Positions 16,064 to 24,988 are shown, counted from the stretch's first letter. The stretch is 64,000 bases of DNA from Flavobacterium rakeshii (GCF_009741375.1 NZ_WOWP01000061.1:62001-126000), one strand, 5' to 3'. Translations and numbers: made by a program. Notes: generated by a model not told the origin, from the letters alone.

Positions 16064-17641
16064 TTTTTGATAGAGCACTTTATCCAGATTGTAAATATCG
16101 TTTCTAAACTGTAGGCCGTTCTTATCCATCCAGGCGGTCCAGTATAGCTGATGCACGTTATTAGTGTTTTTAAGGTAAATCTTTTCGGTTTCACCTTCGG
16201 CTATCATTTCGTTTAGCTTATCGGTATTCCATTCGCTGTCTTCTTTAGATAGTATTTTTTCAGCCAGTTCTAATGGGTTTTGTACCCGTATGCACCCGGA
16301 GCTTAAAGCACGATGAGATCTGCTGAACATTTCCCTGTGGTTGGTGTCATGCAGGTATACTGAAAATCGGTTATAGTAATTAAACTTGATATTGCCTAAG
16401 GCATTACTATTTCCCGGGTTTTGTACATATCTGTAAGTGTCCGCAAGTTTTGGATTCCATTCCTCGGGGGATACCTCGTTATTCTCCTTATCAAAAATTC
16501 GCATGTTATTTTCTGTAAAATAATTAAGGTCAGCCTTGGCTTTTGGGGTAAGATCTTTCTCGAGTATAGTGGGGGGTACGGTCCATGTAGGGTTAATAAC
16601 AAGGTAATTCATTTTTGAATCCAGTACAGGTGTAGGTCTGTCGGGTTTTCCAACTACTACTCTGTGGGTTGCAATGGTGTCATTGTTGTTAACAAAAGCC
16701 AGAGTGTAATCAGGTATGTTGATAATAACAGCGCTTTGTCCAAAATCGTGTGTGAACCATCTCCATCGTTCCAGGTTCACAATAACCTGTTCTTTTCGTT
16801 CTTCAAGTGATATATTTAAAGCTTCGGCAGTTTTTTTACCTACAACACCGTCAGGATAAAAACCGTGTCTTTGCTGAAATTTTTTAACTGCCTCAATGGC
16901 TTTGACGTCATACACGCAGGTAATACTATCGCTAACTTCAAGGTCTTTCCAGTAGGTAAGCCTTTTTTTAATTAGTATTACCTGAGGGAGGGAGTCATTC
17001 TCCTTAACAGATTCTTCAATAATTATTTTTTCCAGATTACTGTCGTCCGGAAGACTGTTAAGGTAAGCCAGGCTTTTGCGTAAACTCTCATACATTTTAT
17101 GAGGAGGCCTGCAGCGATCCATAATTTTATCAACTGTGTGATTATTAAGAGCCTCTTCAAGCAGCGGGTTTATGTCTAGCTCTTTTTGCTGTAATGCCCA
17201 GTCTTCATAAATTCCGGTTGCTTCAGTTTTACCCTTAAATAAGTGTAGTGCCAGTTTGTAAAACGACTGTGTTAACAATAAATCGTATGCCATACTCTCT
17301 TTACCCGAGAGGCTTTTGTTTTTTTCAAAGGCAGCAAGCGTGTTATAGTTATAGTCGTTTGGCTGCAGGCCATCCTGTTTTGAAGCGGCTATGCAAAGCA
17401 ATAGGGTTTTCCTGTCGCTTTCATTAGCCCACAAGGCGTTATAGTTTTTGTTTTTATAATAACTTTTTATCTCTGCTGTTTCTTTACTAAAGTAACTACT
17501 GTCTATCGTAAAGGTTTTGTTATTGGGATGAAGTATTATCACTTCGGCTTTTGCGGCGGGCAAATTTTTGCCTGTGTGAGGGTCTTTAGCGCACCCTAAC
17601 AACAAAAGCGTAAAGCCTGTTATTAAGACTTTTGAAATCAT
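16052..17641 (-). CDS. L,D-transpeptidase lipoprotein with peptidoglycan-binding domain (YcbB/LdtD-like)
   Basis: A 529-residue protein starting with a lipoprotein signal, FTLLLLGCAKDP (lipidated Cys about 17). An LdtD-like helical scaffold is followed by a PG_binding_1 domain (AVKKFQQRHGFYPDGVVGKK, about residue 250) and the YkuD domain, with SRSHRALSSGCIRVQNP holding the catalytic His and Cys. The architecture matches the large YcbB family, which forms 3-3 crosslinks. It has an upstream -7 element and its 3' end overlaps the other transpeptidase gene by 12 bases. Confidence 0.85.
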   Translation of the reverse strand: MISKVLITGFTLLLLGCAKDPHTGKNLPAAKAEVIILHPNNKTFTIDSSYFSKETAEIKSYYKNKNYNALWANESDRKTLLLCIAASKQDGLQPNDYNYNTLAAFEKNKSLSGKESMAYDLLLTQSFYKLALHLFKGKTEATGIYEDWALQQKELDINPLLEEALNNHTVDKIMDRCRPPHKMYESLRKSLAYLNSLPDDSNLEKIIIEESVKENDSLPQVILIKKRLTYWKDLEVSDSITCVYDVKAIEAVKKFQQRHGFYPDGVVGKKTAEALNISLEERKEQVIVNLERWRWFTHDFGQSAVIINIPDYTLAFVNNNDTIATHRVVVGKPDRPTPVLDSKMNYLVINPTWTVPPTILEKDLTPKAKADLNYFTENNMRIFDKENNEVSPEEWNPKLADTYRYVQNPGNSNALGNIKFNYYNRFSVYLHDTNHREMFSRSHRALSSGCIRVQNPLELAEKILSKEDSEWNTDKLNEMIAEGETEKIYLKNTNNVHQLYWTAWMDKNGLQFRNDIYNLDKVLYQKLRN

Positions 17642-17666
17642 GGGGTTGAGGTTTGTAATAAAATTA

Positions 17667-17674
17667 CAAAATTA
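17667..17674 (-). promoter_or_regulatory. -7 element of the L,D-transpeptidase lipoprotein gene
   Basis: Minus-strand TAATTTTG, an exact TAnnTTTG, 25 bases upstream of the ATG. Confidence 0.5.
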
Positions 17675-17730
17675 AGCTATATAACTATATCGTTTTAGTT
17701 AAATAATCATTGTTTTTATCTAAATATCAG

Positions 17731-18168
17731 CTAAATGTATTTAAACATTACATAATGTGGGCCTACATCGGGGATTGTGAAAATATCTCCTGCAATTTCA
17801 TAACCTGCTTTTTTGTAAAAGCCAACGGCAACTTCGCGGGCATTAAACCAAATTACATCTGCATTGAGATTTGCAGCATGTTTTTCGGCGGCAGACAATA
17901 ACATATCGCCCAATCCTTTTTTCTGATGGGTTGCTAAAACTGCCATACCACGCAGTTGGTATTGTGTACTTCCTTTAATATCCGGAGAGCTAGAGCGGAA
18001 TAAAGAGGCGATTCCTACCAGGTTGTTATTGTCAAAAACACCAAAGTGGGTGGTAGAAGGGAGGTCGTCTCCGGGGAAAATACATGACTCAATAGGTTTT
18101 TCGGGTCTTAAAACCGGTTGTCTTACAGGATAAGTTTCCTGAGAACTAATTTGTTTTACAGAATACAT
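17731..18168 (-). CDS. GNAT family N-acetyltransferase
   Basis: A 145-residue single GNAT domain. Motif A, the acetyl-CoA pyrophosphate loop, is seen in LRGMAVLATHQKKGLGDMLL; an FYKKAGYEIAGD motif B follows. The acceptor substrate is unknown. The gene lies between the transpeptidase lipoprotein and tRNA-Gly, divergent from the tRNA. Confidence 0.8.
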   Translation of the reverse strand: MYSVKQISSQETYPVRQPVLRPEKPIESCIFPGDDLPSTTHFGVFDNNNLVGIASLFRSSSPDIKGSTQYQLRGMAVLATHQKKGLGDMLLSAAEKHAANLNADVIWFNAREVAVGFYKKAGYEIAGDIFTIPDVGPHYVMFKYI

Positions 18169-18253
18169 TAAAATTTTTTTTACGGTAACAAATTAATAAT
18201 AAATATTTTAAGTAATAATGCGGGTTAAGGATAAAAATTTTTTTAAAAAAAGC

Positions 18254-18285
18254 TTGCATCTGTCAAATCTTATTGCGTATATTTG
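18254..18285 (+). promoter_or_regulatory. Promoter of tRNA-Gly
   Basis: TTG at 18254-18256, a 21-base spacer and TATATTTG at 18278-18285. It ends 12 bases before the tRNA 5' end. Confidence 0.75.
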
Positions 18286-18297
18286 CACCACAATAAT

Positions 18298-18370
<73 letters not shown>

Positions 18371-18377
18371 CAAAACC

Positions 18378-18407
18378 AAAACCCGATCTGAAAAGACCGG
18401 GTTTTTT
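18378..18407 (+). terminator. Terminator of tRNA-Gly
   Basis: AAACCCGATCT-gaaa-AGACCGGGTTTTTT, one mismatch in the stem, followed by a T run. Confidence 0.75.
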
Positions 18408-18423
18408 GTTTATAGAAGTTTGT

Positions 18424-18462
18424 AAAAAAATAAAGCAGCCTTTTGGGCTGCTTTATTTTTTT
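18424..18462. terminator. Hairpin terminator at the 3' end of the exonuclease gene
   Basis: AATAAAGCAGCC / GGCTGCTTTATT with A-rich and T-rich flanks. It overlaps the last codons of the minus-strand exonuclease gene and can also back up the tRNA-Gly terminator. Confidence 0.8.
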
Positions 18463-19001
18463 AATATACTGTTGAGTATTTTAGCAATGTTTTTTGCATC
18501 GTCAACACCGCGGTGGTGTGTGCCTTCCAGCGGAATATTAAGTATTGATAATGCTCCTGCCATTCCCTGCTCGTGTTGCAGTTGGTGCTTAAGGGCAAAT
18601 AATGTTTTTACATTAATATGTGAAGGTCCAAACGGATACCCTATGTTAAGAGCGGTGCATTGTTTTTGGAACTGCTTTAAGTCGTAAGCGCCAAAACTTG
18701 CCCATGCACGGCTTTGTGAAAGGTATTCTTTACGTAAAATTTTACAGGCTTCACTAAAGGGTATACCTTCTTGGTCTACCATTTCCTGAGTTATAGTGGT
18801 TAGTTCGGTACAAAACAGACTAACAGTACTGCGTTCGGGTTTAACAATTATACCTCTGTTATCGGTAATTTCACCGGTAACGGTATCTAAAAGACAAATG
18901 CCTATTTCTATAATATCATTTGTCATACCCTCGGGTAAAGGGCCGTTCCAGCAGGTAGCTTCAATATCTACTACCAGTATCTTGTCTAATTTTTGTGCCA
19001 T
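18453..19001 (-). CDS. DEDDh-family 3'-5' exonuclease (ERI-1/KapD-like)
   Basis: A 182-residue exonuclease domain. Catalytic acids are seen in LVVDIEATCWNG (Asp-x-Glu, Exo I), an Asp in FGAYDLKQFQKQC (Exo II) and HRGVDDAKNIA (Exo III His and Asp). The CW after the first motif is typical of the ERI-1/KapD branch, which tends to act on RNA ends, although DNA cannot be ruled out. It lies 4 bases after pepE on the same strand and is probably cotranscribed with it. A hairpin terminator closes the unit. Confidence 0.85.
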   Translation of the reverse strand: MAQKLDKILVVDIEATCWNGPLPEGMTNDIIEIGICLLDTVTGEITDNRGIIVKPERSTVSLFCTELTTITQEMVDQEGIPFSEACKILRKEYLSQSRAWASFGAYDLKQFQKQCTALNIGYPFGPSHINVKTLFALKHQLQHEQGMAGALSILNIPLEGTHHRGVDDAKNIAKILNSILKK

Positions 19002-19005
19002 TTTT

Positions 19006-19713
19006 TTATTTAAGCCATGATAAATCGGTTCCGGTGGCTATTTCCTCCGGTGGTGTGTTTTGTCTAAACAGGCGCGCGTCAAGTTCGCCTCTTAATGTAG
19101 TGGTGTCACCTTTTACTTCCAGCCAGCTACCTTCCCTAAGTCCTAATACAGGCTGTGGGTTAAAGTGATGAAACTCATTAATACGGGTTTCACGGGTTTC
19201 TCCCATGTGTGTTGAGCCGGCTATAGGGTCAAGGTAATGCGGATTGATATTAAACGGAACCAGTGCCAGAGTATCAAAACTTGGAGGATAGATAATAGGC
19301 ATGTCGTTTGTGGTTTCCATTGTAAGTCCGCAAATGTTACTGCCTGCACTAGTGCCTAAATAAGGCGTTCCGTTTCCAACAGCAGTTTTAACAACCTCCA
19401 TAACTTTGTTTTGGTAAAGTTGTGTAACCAGTAAAAAGGTGTTTCCGCCACCCGTAAAAATAGCCTCAGCATTTTGTACGGCTGTTACAGGGTTTTCAAA
19501 CTCATGTATTCCTTTTACTTCAATGCCAAGCTTTCCAAAGAATTCGGCAGCTTTTTGGGTGTACTCATCATGAGTTATACCGCCTGGCCTTGCATAAGGT
19601 ATAAAAAGTAAGGTGCTACAGTTTTTAAAATGTTCTTTAAGTGTTTCGGTAAGATATTCAAGGTAAGTGCCGCCGTGTAAAGTGGAGGTACTTGCAATAA
19701 TTATTTTTTTCAT
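19006..19713 (-). CDS. pepE: Peptidase S51 family, dipeptidase E-like (PepE)
   Basis: A 235-residue S51 serine peptidase. GTSAGSNICG holds the nucleophile Ser in a class-I-amidotransferase-like elbow; FTGGGNTFLLV and PHYLDPIAGSTHMGETR follow the PepE order. E. coli PepE cleaves N-terminal Asp-X dipeptides. I start it at the ATG at 19711-19713 (MKKIIIASTSTLHGG), which gives the family's usual beta strand; an ATG 21 bases further upstream adds only MLQHIKR. It is the first gene of a two-gene unit with the exonuclease. Confidence 0.82.
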   Translation of the reverse strand: MKKIIIASTSTLHGGTYLEYLTETLKEHFKNCSTLLFIPYARPGGITHDEYTQKAAEFFGKLGIEVKGIHEFENPVTAVQNAEAIFTGGGNTFLLVTQLYQNKVMEVVKTAVGNGTPYLGTSAGSNICGLTMETTNDMPIIYPPSFDTLALVPFNINPHYLDPIAGSTHMGETRETRINEFHHFNPQPVLGLREGSWLEVKGDTTTLRGELDARLFRQNTPPEEIATGTDLSWLK

Positions 19714-19827
19714 TCGTTTTATGTGTTGTAACAAAAGGTAAAGTTACAAAGATTTTTAAGCTGAGAGAGTGGCTTTTACTTTACACTTTATCTTTTTTAC
19801 TCACCATCACTTTATTATACTATACTA

Positions 19828-20631
19828 TTGAAAAGGATAATTTTTCTGTTTACACTTGTTATTACCGCATTACCCGCTATTTCTCAGGAAGCCGAAATCA
19901 AACAGCTAAAGGGTAAAATAAAATCGACTGCCGATGATCTTGAAGGAATTTATGTGGTGAACAAAACCAGTGGTGCTTATGTTACCACGGCTCGCGGCGG
20001 ATATTTCTCGCTTATGGTTAAACCTAAGGATACTCTTATTTTTTCGGCTATACAAATTGTGGGTAGGGAGTATGAGGTACAGCAGGAAAATATTGATAGC
20101 GAACTTTTTATTATTGAGCTTGAGGCAATGGTTACCGAGCTTGATGAACTTGTTATAGAGAATTACGGTAATATAACTTCAGAATCTTTAGGGCTTGTAC
20201 CGAAAGGACAAAAGCGTAACACTCCTGCCGAGAGAAAGCTATATACCGCAAGCAATGGTCTTGACGGATTTATAAACGCATTAAACGGGAAAAAGAAAGC
20301 CTTGTTAAAAGCTGTAGAGTATGAGAAAAAAGAGCAACTCATGGCTAAAATTAATTACATTTATACCGAAGAAGAAATCGTTAAAGAGTTTAAGGTTCCT
20401 AAAGATTATGTAGGTGGATTTATATACTATGCAGTTGAAGATAAGAATTTTGCTAAAACAATAAGAGAAAAGGATGATGTACACGCTAAGTTTTTAATGA
20501 CACAACTGGCAATAAGGTATGTTTCATTGCTAAAGCAGGATGGCGTGGTAGATGAGAACGGAGCTTTAATAGAGTTAGACACCTTGCAACAAACCAAACC
20601 AAATACCAATATTGAAAAAGATGAAAACTAA
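19828..20631 (+). CDS. CarboxypepD-reg-like exported protein, first of three tandem paralogues
   Basis: A 267-residue protein starting at TTG. A signal peptide (IIFLFTLVITALPAISQ) precedes a beta-rich domain of the carboxypeptidase-regulatory-like type: LKGKIKSTADDLEGIYVVN, TTARGGYFSLMVKPKDTLIFS, ELDELVIENYG. Then comes a helical tail with ESLGLVPKGQK and TYTEEEI-like helices. The same order, including GLVPKGQK, recurs in the next gene. The function is unknown; the domain resembles the plug-proximal N-terminus of TonB receptors but no barrel follows. Its last 11 bases overlap the next gene. Confidence 0.7.
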   Translation: MKRIIFLFTLVITALPAISQEAEIKQLKGKIKSTADDLEGIYVVNKTSGAYVTTARGGYFSLMVKPKDTLIFSAIQIVGREYEVQQENIDSELFIIELEAMVTELDELVIENYGNITSESLGLVPKGQKRNTPAERKLYTASNGLDGFINALNGKKKALLKAVEYEKKEQLMAKINYIYTEEEIVKEFKVPKDYVGGFIYYAVEDKNFAKTIREKDDVHAKFLMTQLAIRYVSLLKQDGVVDENGALIELDTLQQTKPNTNIEKDEN

Positions 20632-21373
20632 ACTTTTACTCCTGTCTTTTTTATTTACTCTGATTAATTATGCGCAGGAGCGACAGCTTATAAAAGGCAG
20701 AGTAGTGGCAGGAGGTATTCCTGTATCGCAAAGAGGGGTGGTGAATCTTAATTCCAGGACAGATACTAAGTCTGATACTCTTGGTAATTTTAAAATAATG
20801 GCTATGGTGACTGATACTATAGTTGTGCAAACCAGTAGTTATTATACGCGTCGGGTTGTGGTGCGCGAAAAAGATTTAAAGCAAATGCTTGTTGTAGATT
20901 TAGGTTCTTTTGAACTTGAAGAAGTGGTTATTGATAAATATGGAGATATTAATGCCGAAAGTTTAGGGCTGGTGCCTAAAGGGCAAAAACAATATACCCG
21001 TGCCGAAAAAAAGCTTTTTACAGCCGGAGAGATAAAATCGGTTTGGGATGTGGTAGCTATGGTTTTAGGTATGGCATCTCTGGATGCAATAATAAATGCA
21101 ATAACAGGAAGAACCAAGGTGCTTAAAAAAGAACTGGAGTATGAAACAAAATCTACAGCTATGACTCAAATCTACTCGTTGTATACAGAAGAAGATATTA
21201 ATACTAAGCTGAGTGTTCCTAAAGAGTATGTGGGTGGTTTTGTTTATTATGCGGTAGAAAATAGCGATGTGCTAATGGCGATTAGTGAAAATAATGATGA
21301 AAAGGCAAAATTCCTGTTAAGGAATCTTGCTTTTAAATATCTTGAAATACTGAAGGGAAATGAAGAGGAGTAA
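20621..21373 (+). CDS. CarboxypepD-reg-like exported protein, second paralogue
   Basis: A 250-residue protein starting at ATG 20621 (MKTKLLLLSFLFTLINYAQ signal peptide); a TTG at 20612 adds only three residues. LIKGRVVAGGIPVSQRGV and TLGNFKIMAMVTDTIVVQ form the regulatory-like domain. ELEEVVIDKYGD and AESLGLVPKGQKQYTRAEKKLF then repeat the pattern of the preceding gene closely, as does the C-terminal KEYVGGFVYYAVE. It overlaps its neighbour by 11 bases (ATGAAAACTAA), so the pair is translationally coupled. Function unknown. Confidence 0.7.
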   Translation: MKTKLLLLSFLFTLINYAQERQLIKGRVVAGGIPVSQRGVVNLNSRTDTKSDTLGNFKIMAMVTDTIVVQTSSYYTRRVVVREKDLKQMLVVDLGSFELEEVVIDKYGDINAESLGLVPKGQKQYTRAEKKLFTAGEIKSVWDVVAMVLGMASLDAIINAITGRTKVLKKELEYETKSTAMTQIYSLYTEEDINTKLSVPKEYVGGFVYYAVENSDVLMAISENNDEKAKFLLRNLAFKYLEILKGNEEE

Positions 21374-21448
21374 ACATAATCTTAATACTATTTAATATCT
21401 AATTTTTGTATCTTTATATACAAGCTCTCCCAATTAAAAATCCTGACC

Positions 21449-22225
21449 ATGAAAAAGTTTTTCTTCTTATTACTTATTACGTTTTTACCAGCTGTTGTTT
21501 TTTCACAGGGCGGAGGGAGGAAAATACTCCGCGGACAAATGGTGGCCGATTCCATTAAGGTAGAGTATATAACCGTACTTAATAAAAACACTAATATTAA
21601 GGCGATAACCGATGATAATGGTTATTTTACCATATATGCCCAACCGGCAGATACTTTATATTTTTCCAGTATAAGTTTTAGGCCTGCGGTTTTAGTTTTG
21701 GATAAGAGTCATTTTGTGGAAAAAAAACTGGTTATGAGAATGGAACCTAACATAACCGTATTAGATGAAATAGTTATTATTCCGCTTACGGGTAATCTTG
21801 AAGAGGACAGTAAGGATATAAAAACACGCAAGTTTACCTCTGATTTAAACTCAAAACTACTTACAGAAGGACTTAATGTAGAAGACCAGATTCCGGTTAA
21901 TCCTGCTTTTCCAAGCAATGAAAGACGATTGCCGGGTATAGATTTTATTAAGGTTTATGATTTGATTTTTAAACCCAGGAAAAAAGAAAAAGATATGGCT
22001 AAAGAGTACTTGCAGGGCAGGACTTTTAGCGAGCTGGTACAGGAGAGGTATACGTACTACTTTTTCACTGAAACCCTAAAACTAAAGCATGAGGAGATAG
22101 GGCTTTTTCTGGCTTTTGCCGATGAAGGTAAAGAATCAGCATTGCTTTTAGCTCCCGATAAGGAGTTTGAACTTACAGGGTATTTACTTAAAAAAGGCGA
22201 AGAGTATCATAAAAGGGAGAAATAA
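21449..22225 (+). CDS. CarboxypepD-reg-like exported protein, third, diverged paralogue
   Basis: A 258-residue protein with signal peptide (FFLLLITFLPAVVFSQ) and the same N-terminal plan: KILRGQMVADSIKVEYITVLN, DDNGYFTIYAQPADTLYFSS, ITVLDEIVII. The GLVPKGQK block of the first two genes is missing, and the tail ends in HEEIGLFLAFADEGKESALL. The family is common in flavobacteria, often in tandem; function unknown. It is 75 bases behind the second paralogue and 24 before the DUF6702 gene, all on one strand. Confidence 0.68.
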   Translation: MKKFFFLLLITFLPAVVFSQGGGRKILRGQMVADSIKVEYITVLNKNTNIKAITDDNGYFTIYAQPADTLYFSSISFRPAVLVLDKSHFVEKKLVMRMEPNITVLDEIVIIPLTGNLEEDSKDIKTRKFTSDLNSKLLTEGLNVEDQIPVNPAFPSNERRLPGIDFIKVYDLIFKPRKKEKDMAKEYLQGRTFSELVQERYTYYFFTETLKLKHEEIGLFLAFADEGKESALLLAPDKEFELTGYLLKKGEEYHKREK

Positions 22226-22237
22226 AATAAGTTTTAT

Positions 22238-22245
22238 TACATTTG
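22238..22245 (+). promoter_or_regulatory. -7 element before the DUF6702 gene
   Basis: TACATTTG, an exact TAnnTTTG, with the GTG start only 4 bases downstream. The start or the transcript is therefore unusual (see findings). No -33 TTG is evident. Confidence 0.5.
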
Positions 22246-22249
22246 GAAC

Positions 22250-22753
22250 GTGAAGGTTATAATCCGATATATGTTCCTTTTTATGCTTGCCGGGCTGCTT
22301 ACTGCTGCTGCGGCACATAAATACTATGTGGCTGTTTTTTTAGTAGAGCATGCGCCTGCTAAAAAACAACTTCAAATTACAGCCCGTGTTTTTATAGACG
22401 ATCTTGATACAGCCCTTTCTAAAAAAAACGGTAAAGAATTATACCTGGCAACCAAAAAAGAAGTTCCGGGTATGGATGATTACCTTGCAGCATATTTTTC
22501 CGAAAAAATAAAAATTAAGGTAAACGGTCGTGAAAAACCAATTAGTTTTTTAGGACACGAAATAGAGGATGACGTACTAATAGGTTACTTTACCGTAGAG
22601 GCAAAAGGTAAATTAAAAGACCTTGAAATAAAAAACACACTCTTGTTTGAATCATTCCCTGATCAGCAAAATATCATAAATACTAATATTAACAGTAACA
22701 AAAAGAGTCTTTTGCTTACTAATGATAGTCCTACGGGGAATTTACAATTTTAG
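22250..22753 (+). CDS. DUF6702 family exported protein
   Basis: A 167-residue protein beginning GTG. A signal peptide (YMFLFMLAGLLTAAAA) leads to HKYYVAVFLVEHAPAKKQLQ, RVFIDDLDTAL, YFSEKIKIKVNG and FLGHEIEDDVLIGYF, which matches my memory of DUF6702, a small beta-rich periplasmic family found beside M1 peptidases in flavobacteria. The M1 gene indeed follows 3 bases on. An internal ATG at 22271 is an alternative start, but it would drop the positively charged n-region (KVIIR). No function is assigned. Confidence 0.65.
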   Translation: MKVIIRYMFLFMLAGLLTAAAAHKYYVAVFLVEHAPAKKQLQITARVFIDDLDTALSKKNGKELYLATKKEVPGMDDYLAAYFSEKIKIKVNGREKPISFLGHEIEDDVLIGYFTVEAKGKLKDLEIKNTLLFESFPDQQNIINTNINSNKKSLLLTNDSPTGNLQF

Positions 22754-22756
22754 ATT

Positions 22757-24988
22757 ATGAAAAAAATACTATATCTGTTGGCCATATTGGCAACGGCACA
22801 GCTATCTGCACAAGATGCTCCTAAAAAAGAAAAAGGGCATTATGATACTAACAGGTTTAGCCAAATGTATGACTTAATGGCTACCCCAAACGGTTACCGT
22901 ACCGCATCGGGTGCGCCGGGACCTGATTACTATCAGCAGCAGGCCGATTATAAAATGGATATTGAGCTTGATGATAAAAATACAAAGCTTTATGGTACAG
23001 AAACCATAACCTATCATAATAATGCGCCCGAAGATTTAGAGTACTTATGGGTACAGTTGGATCAAAACAGGAGATCAAGAACTTCACAGTCGCCTCTTGC
23101 CGAAAATCAGCATATAGGGAAAGCGTATAAAGCAGATAACTTTTCCCGTAGTTTTATGGAGGAAGGTTTTGACGGAGGTTTTAAAATAGAGTATGTTAAA
23201 GATGCTTCGGGCAAGCCTTTAAACTATGTGATAAATGAAACCATGATGAGAATAAATTTGCCTAAGCCGTTAAAATCGGGTGAGACGGTGTCTTTTTCTA
23301 TTAAATGGTGGTATAATATTAATAACTACAGAAAAATAGGCGGACGCTCAGGGTACGAACACTTTGATAAAGATGGTAACAACCTTTATGTAATAGCACA
23401 GTTTTATCCAAGAATGGCGGTTTATAACGATGTGGAAGGATGGCAAAACATGCAGTTTTGGGGTGCAGGAGAGTTTGCACTGCCGTTTGGAAATTTTGAA
23501 GTAAATATTACAGTACCTGCAGATCACGTTATGGAAGCTACTGGGGAGCTAAGTAACAGGGCAGATGTATTTACCCGTGAGCAGGTAAAACGATATGAGC
23601 AGGCTACAAAAAGCTTTGATAATCCTGTGGTTATTGTAACACAGGAGGAGGCCGAAGCGGCTGAAAAAGGTTTTAGCGATAAAAAGAAAACATGGAAGTT
23701 TAAGGCCGATAACGTAAGGGATTTTGCCTTCTCTACTTCAAGAAAGTTTATTTATGACGCTATGGCAGTGCAGCTGTCGGGTAAAACGGCAATGGCAGTA
23801 TCTGTTTACCCTAAGGAGAGTAACCCTTTATGGGGCGACAGGTCTACAAGGGTTGTGGCGCACACTATTAAAACCTATTCAAAATATACGTTTGATTATC
23901 CTTACCCTAAAGCGGTTTCGGTTTCGGCAGAAGATCAGGGAATGGAATACCCAATGATTTGCTGGAATTACGGTCGCCCTGATGCTAACGGTTTTGTTAG
24001 TGAAAGGATAAAATATGGTATGACCAGTGTTATTATACATGAGGTGGGACATAACTTTTTCCCTATGATTGTGAACTCTGACGAAAGACAGTGGACCTGG
24101 ATGGACGAAGGGCTTAATACTTTCCTGGAGTATTTAACTGAACAGGAATTTGAAAAAGATTATCCGTCACACAGAGGGCCGGCAGCTAAAATTGTTCCTT
24201 ACATGAGTGGTGATCAAAACTTTTTAACACCTGTTATGACTAATTCAGAACTTATTTATCAGTTTGGTTCTAATGCTTATGCCAAGCCGGCAACAGGTCT
24301 TAATATGTTGAGAGAGGTAGTAATGGGGCATGAACTGTTTGATTATGCATTTAAAACCTATGCCAACCGCTGGAAGTTTAAGCATCCTACACCTGAAGAT
24401 TTTTTCAGGACAATGGAAGATGCATCGGCAGTAGATCTTGACTGGTTTTGGAGAGGATGGTTCTATTCTACAGATTATGTGGATATAGGCATTGAAGATG
24501 TAAAAGAGTTTTATGTAACCGATGACAGGCCTGAAGGAATGGAAGATTATTCTGTTAGAAAAGGAAGATTTGGCAGAGATAATGGTCCGTTTGTTTACAT
24601 GGTTGATGAGAAATCTAAAAAGACTAAAAAAGCAGAAGATATTAAGTTGCTTAAAAATTACATAGACGATAACTTTTCGGCAGCCGAGAAAGCACAGCTT
24701 AAAAAACCAAGTTATTTTTATGAGGTGACATTTAATAAGCCTGGAGATATGCTAATGCCTATACTGGTAAGGCTTACTTTTGAAGACGGTACTACCGAAG
24801 ATTATAAATTCCCGGTACAAATTTGGCGTAAAAACAACCAAACGGCTGCCCGTGTATTTGCTACAGAAAAACAGGTTAAGAAAATTGTGGTTGACCCAGA
24901 GCTTTTAACTGCTGATATTGATGTTACAAACAATACCTGGCCTAAAGAGGAGGTGCAGTCTAAGTTTGACCAGTTTGAAGGTAAGTAA
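22757..24988 (+). CDS. M1 family zinc metallopeptidase (aminopeptidase-like), exported
   Basis: A 743-residue gluzincin with signal peptide ILYLLAILATAQLSAQ. The zinc site HEVGH is near residue 429, followed 18 residues later by the third ligand Glu in WMDEGLNTFLEY. The exopeptidase GxMEN motif is altered: EDQGMEYPMICW has MEYP in place of the MEN core, which occurs in Bacteroidota M1 peptidases. An N-terminal beta-saddle domain (residues 40-250, IELDDKNTKLYGTETITY) is present. It probably trims peptides in the periplasm. It is paired with the DUF6702 gene. Confidence 0.88.
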   Translation: MKKILYLLAILATAQLSAQDAPKKEKGHYDTNRFSQMYDLMATPNGYRTASGAPGPDYYQQQADYKMDIELDDKNTKLYGTETITYHNNAPEDLEYLWVQLDQNRRSRTSQSPLAENQHIGKAYKADNFSRSFMEEGFDGGFKIEYVKDASGKPLNYVINETMMRINLPKPLKSGETVSFSIKWWYNINNYRKIGGRSGYEHFDKDGNNLYVIAQFYPRMAVYNDVEGWQNMQFWGAGEFALPFGNFEVNITVPADHVMEATGELSNRADVFTREQVKRYEQATKSFDNPVVIVTQEEAEAAEKGFSDKKKTWKFKADNVRDFAFSTSRKFIYDAMAVQLSGKTAMAVSVYPKESNPLWGDRSTRVVAHTIKTYSKYTFDYPYPKAVSVSAEDQGMEYPMICWNYGRPDANGFVSERIKYGMTSVIIHEVGHNFFPMIVNSDERQWTWMDEGLNTFLEYLTEQEFEKDYPSHRGPAAKIVPYMSGDQNFLTPVMTNSELIYQFGSNAYAKPATGLNMLREVVMGHELFDYAFKTYANRWKFKHPTPEDFFRTMEDASAVDLDWFWRGWFYSTDYVDIGIEDVKEFYVTDDRPEGMEDYSVRKGRFGRDNGPFVYMVDEKSKKTKKAEDIKLLKNYIDDNFSAAEKAQLKKPSYFYEVTFNKPGDMLMPILVRLTFEDGTTEDYKFPVQIWRKNNQTAARVFATEKQVKKIVVDPELLTADIDVTNNTWPKEEVQSKFDQFEGK

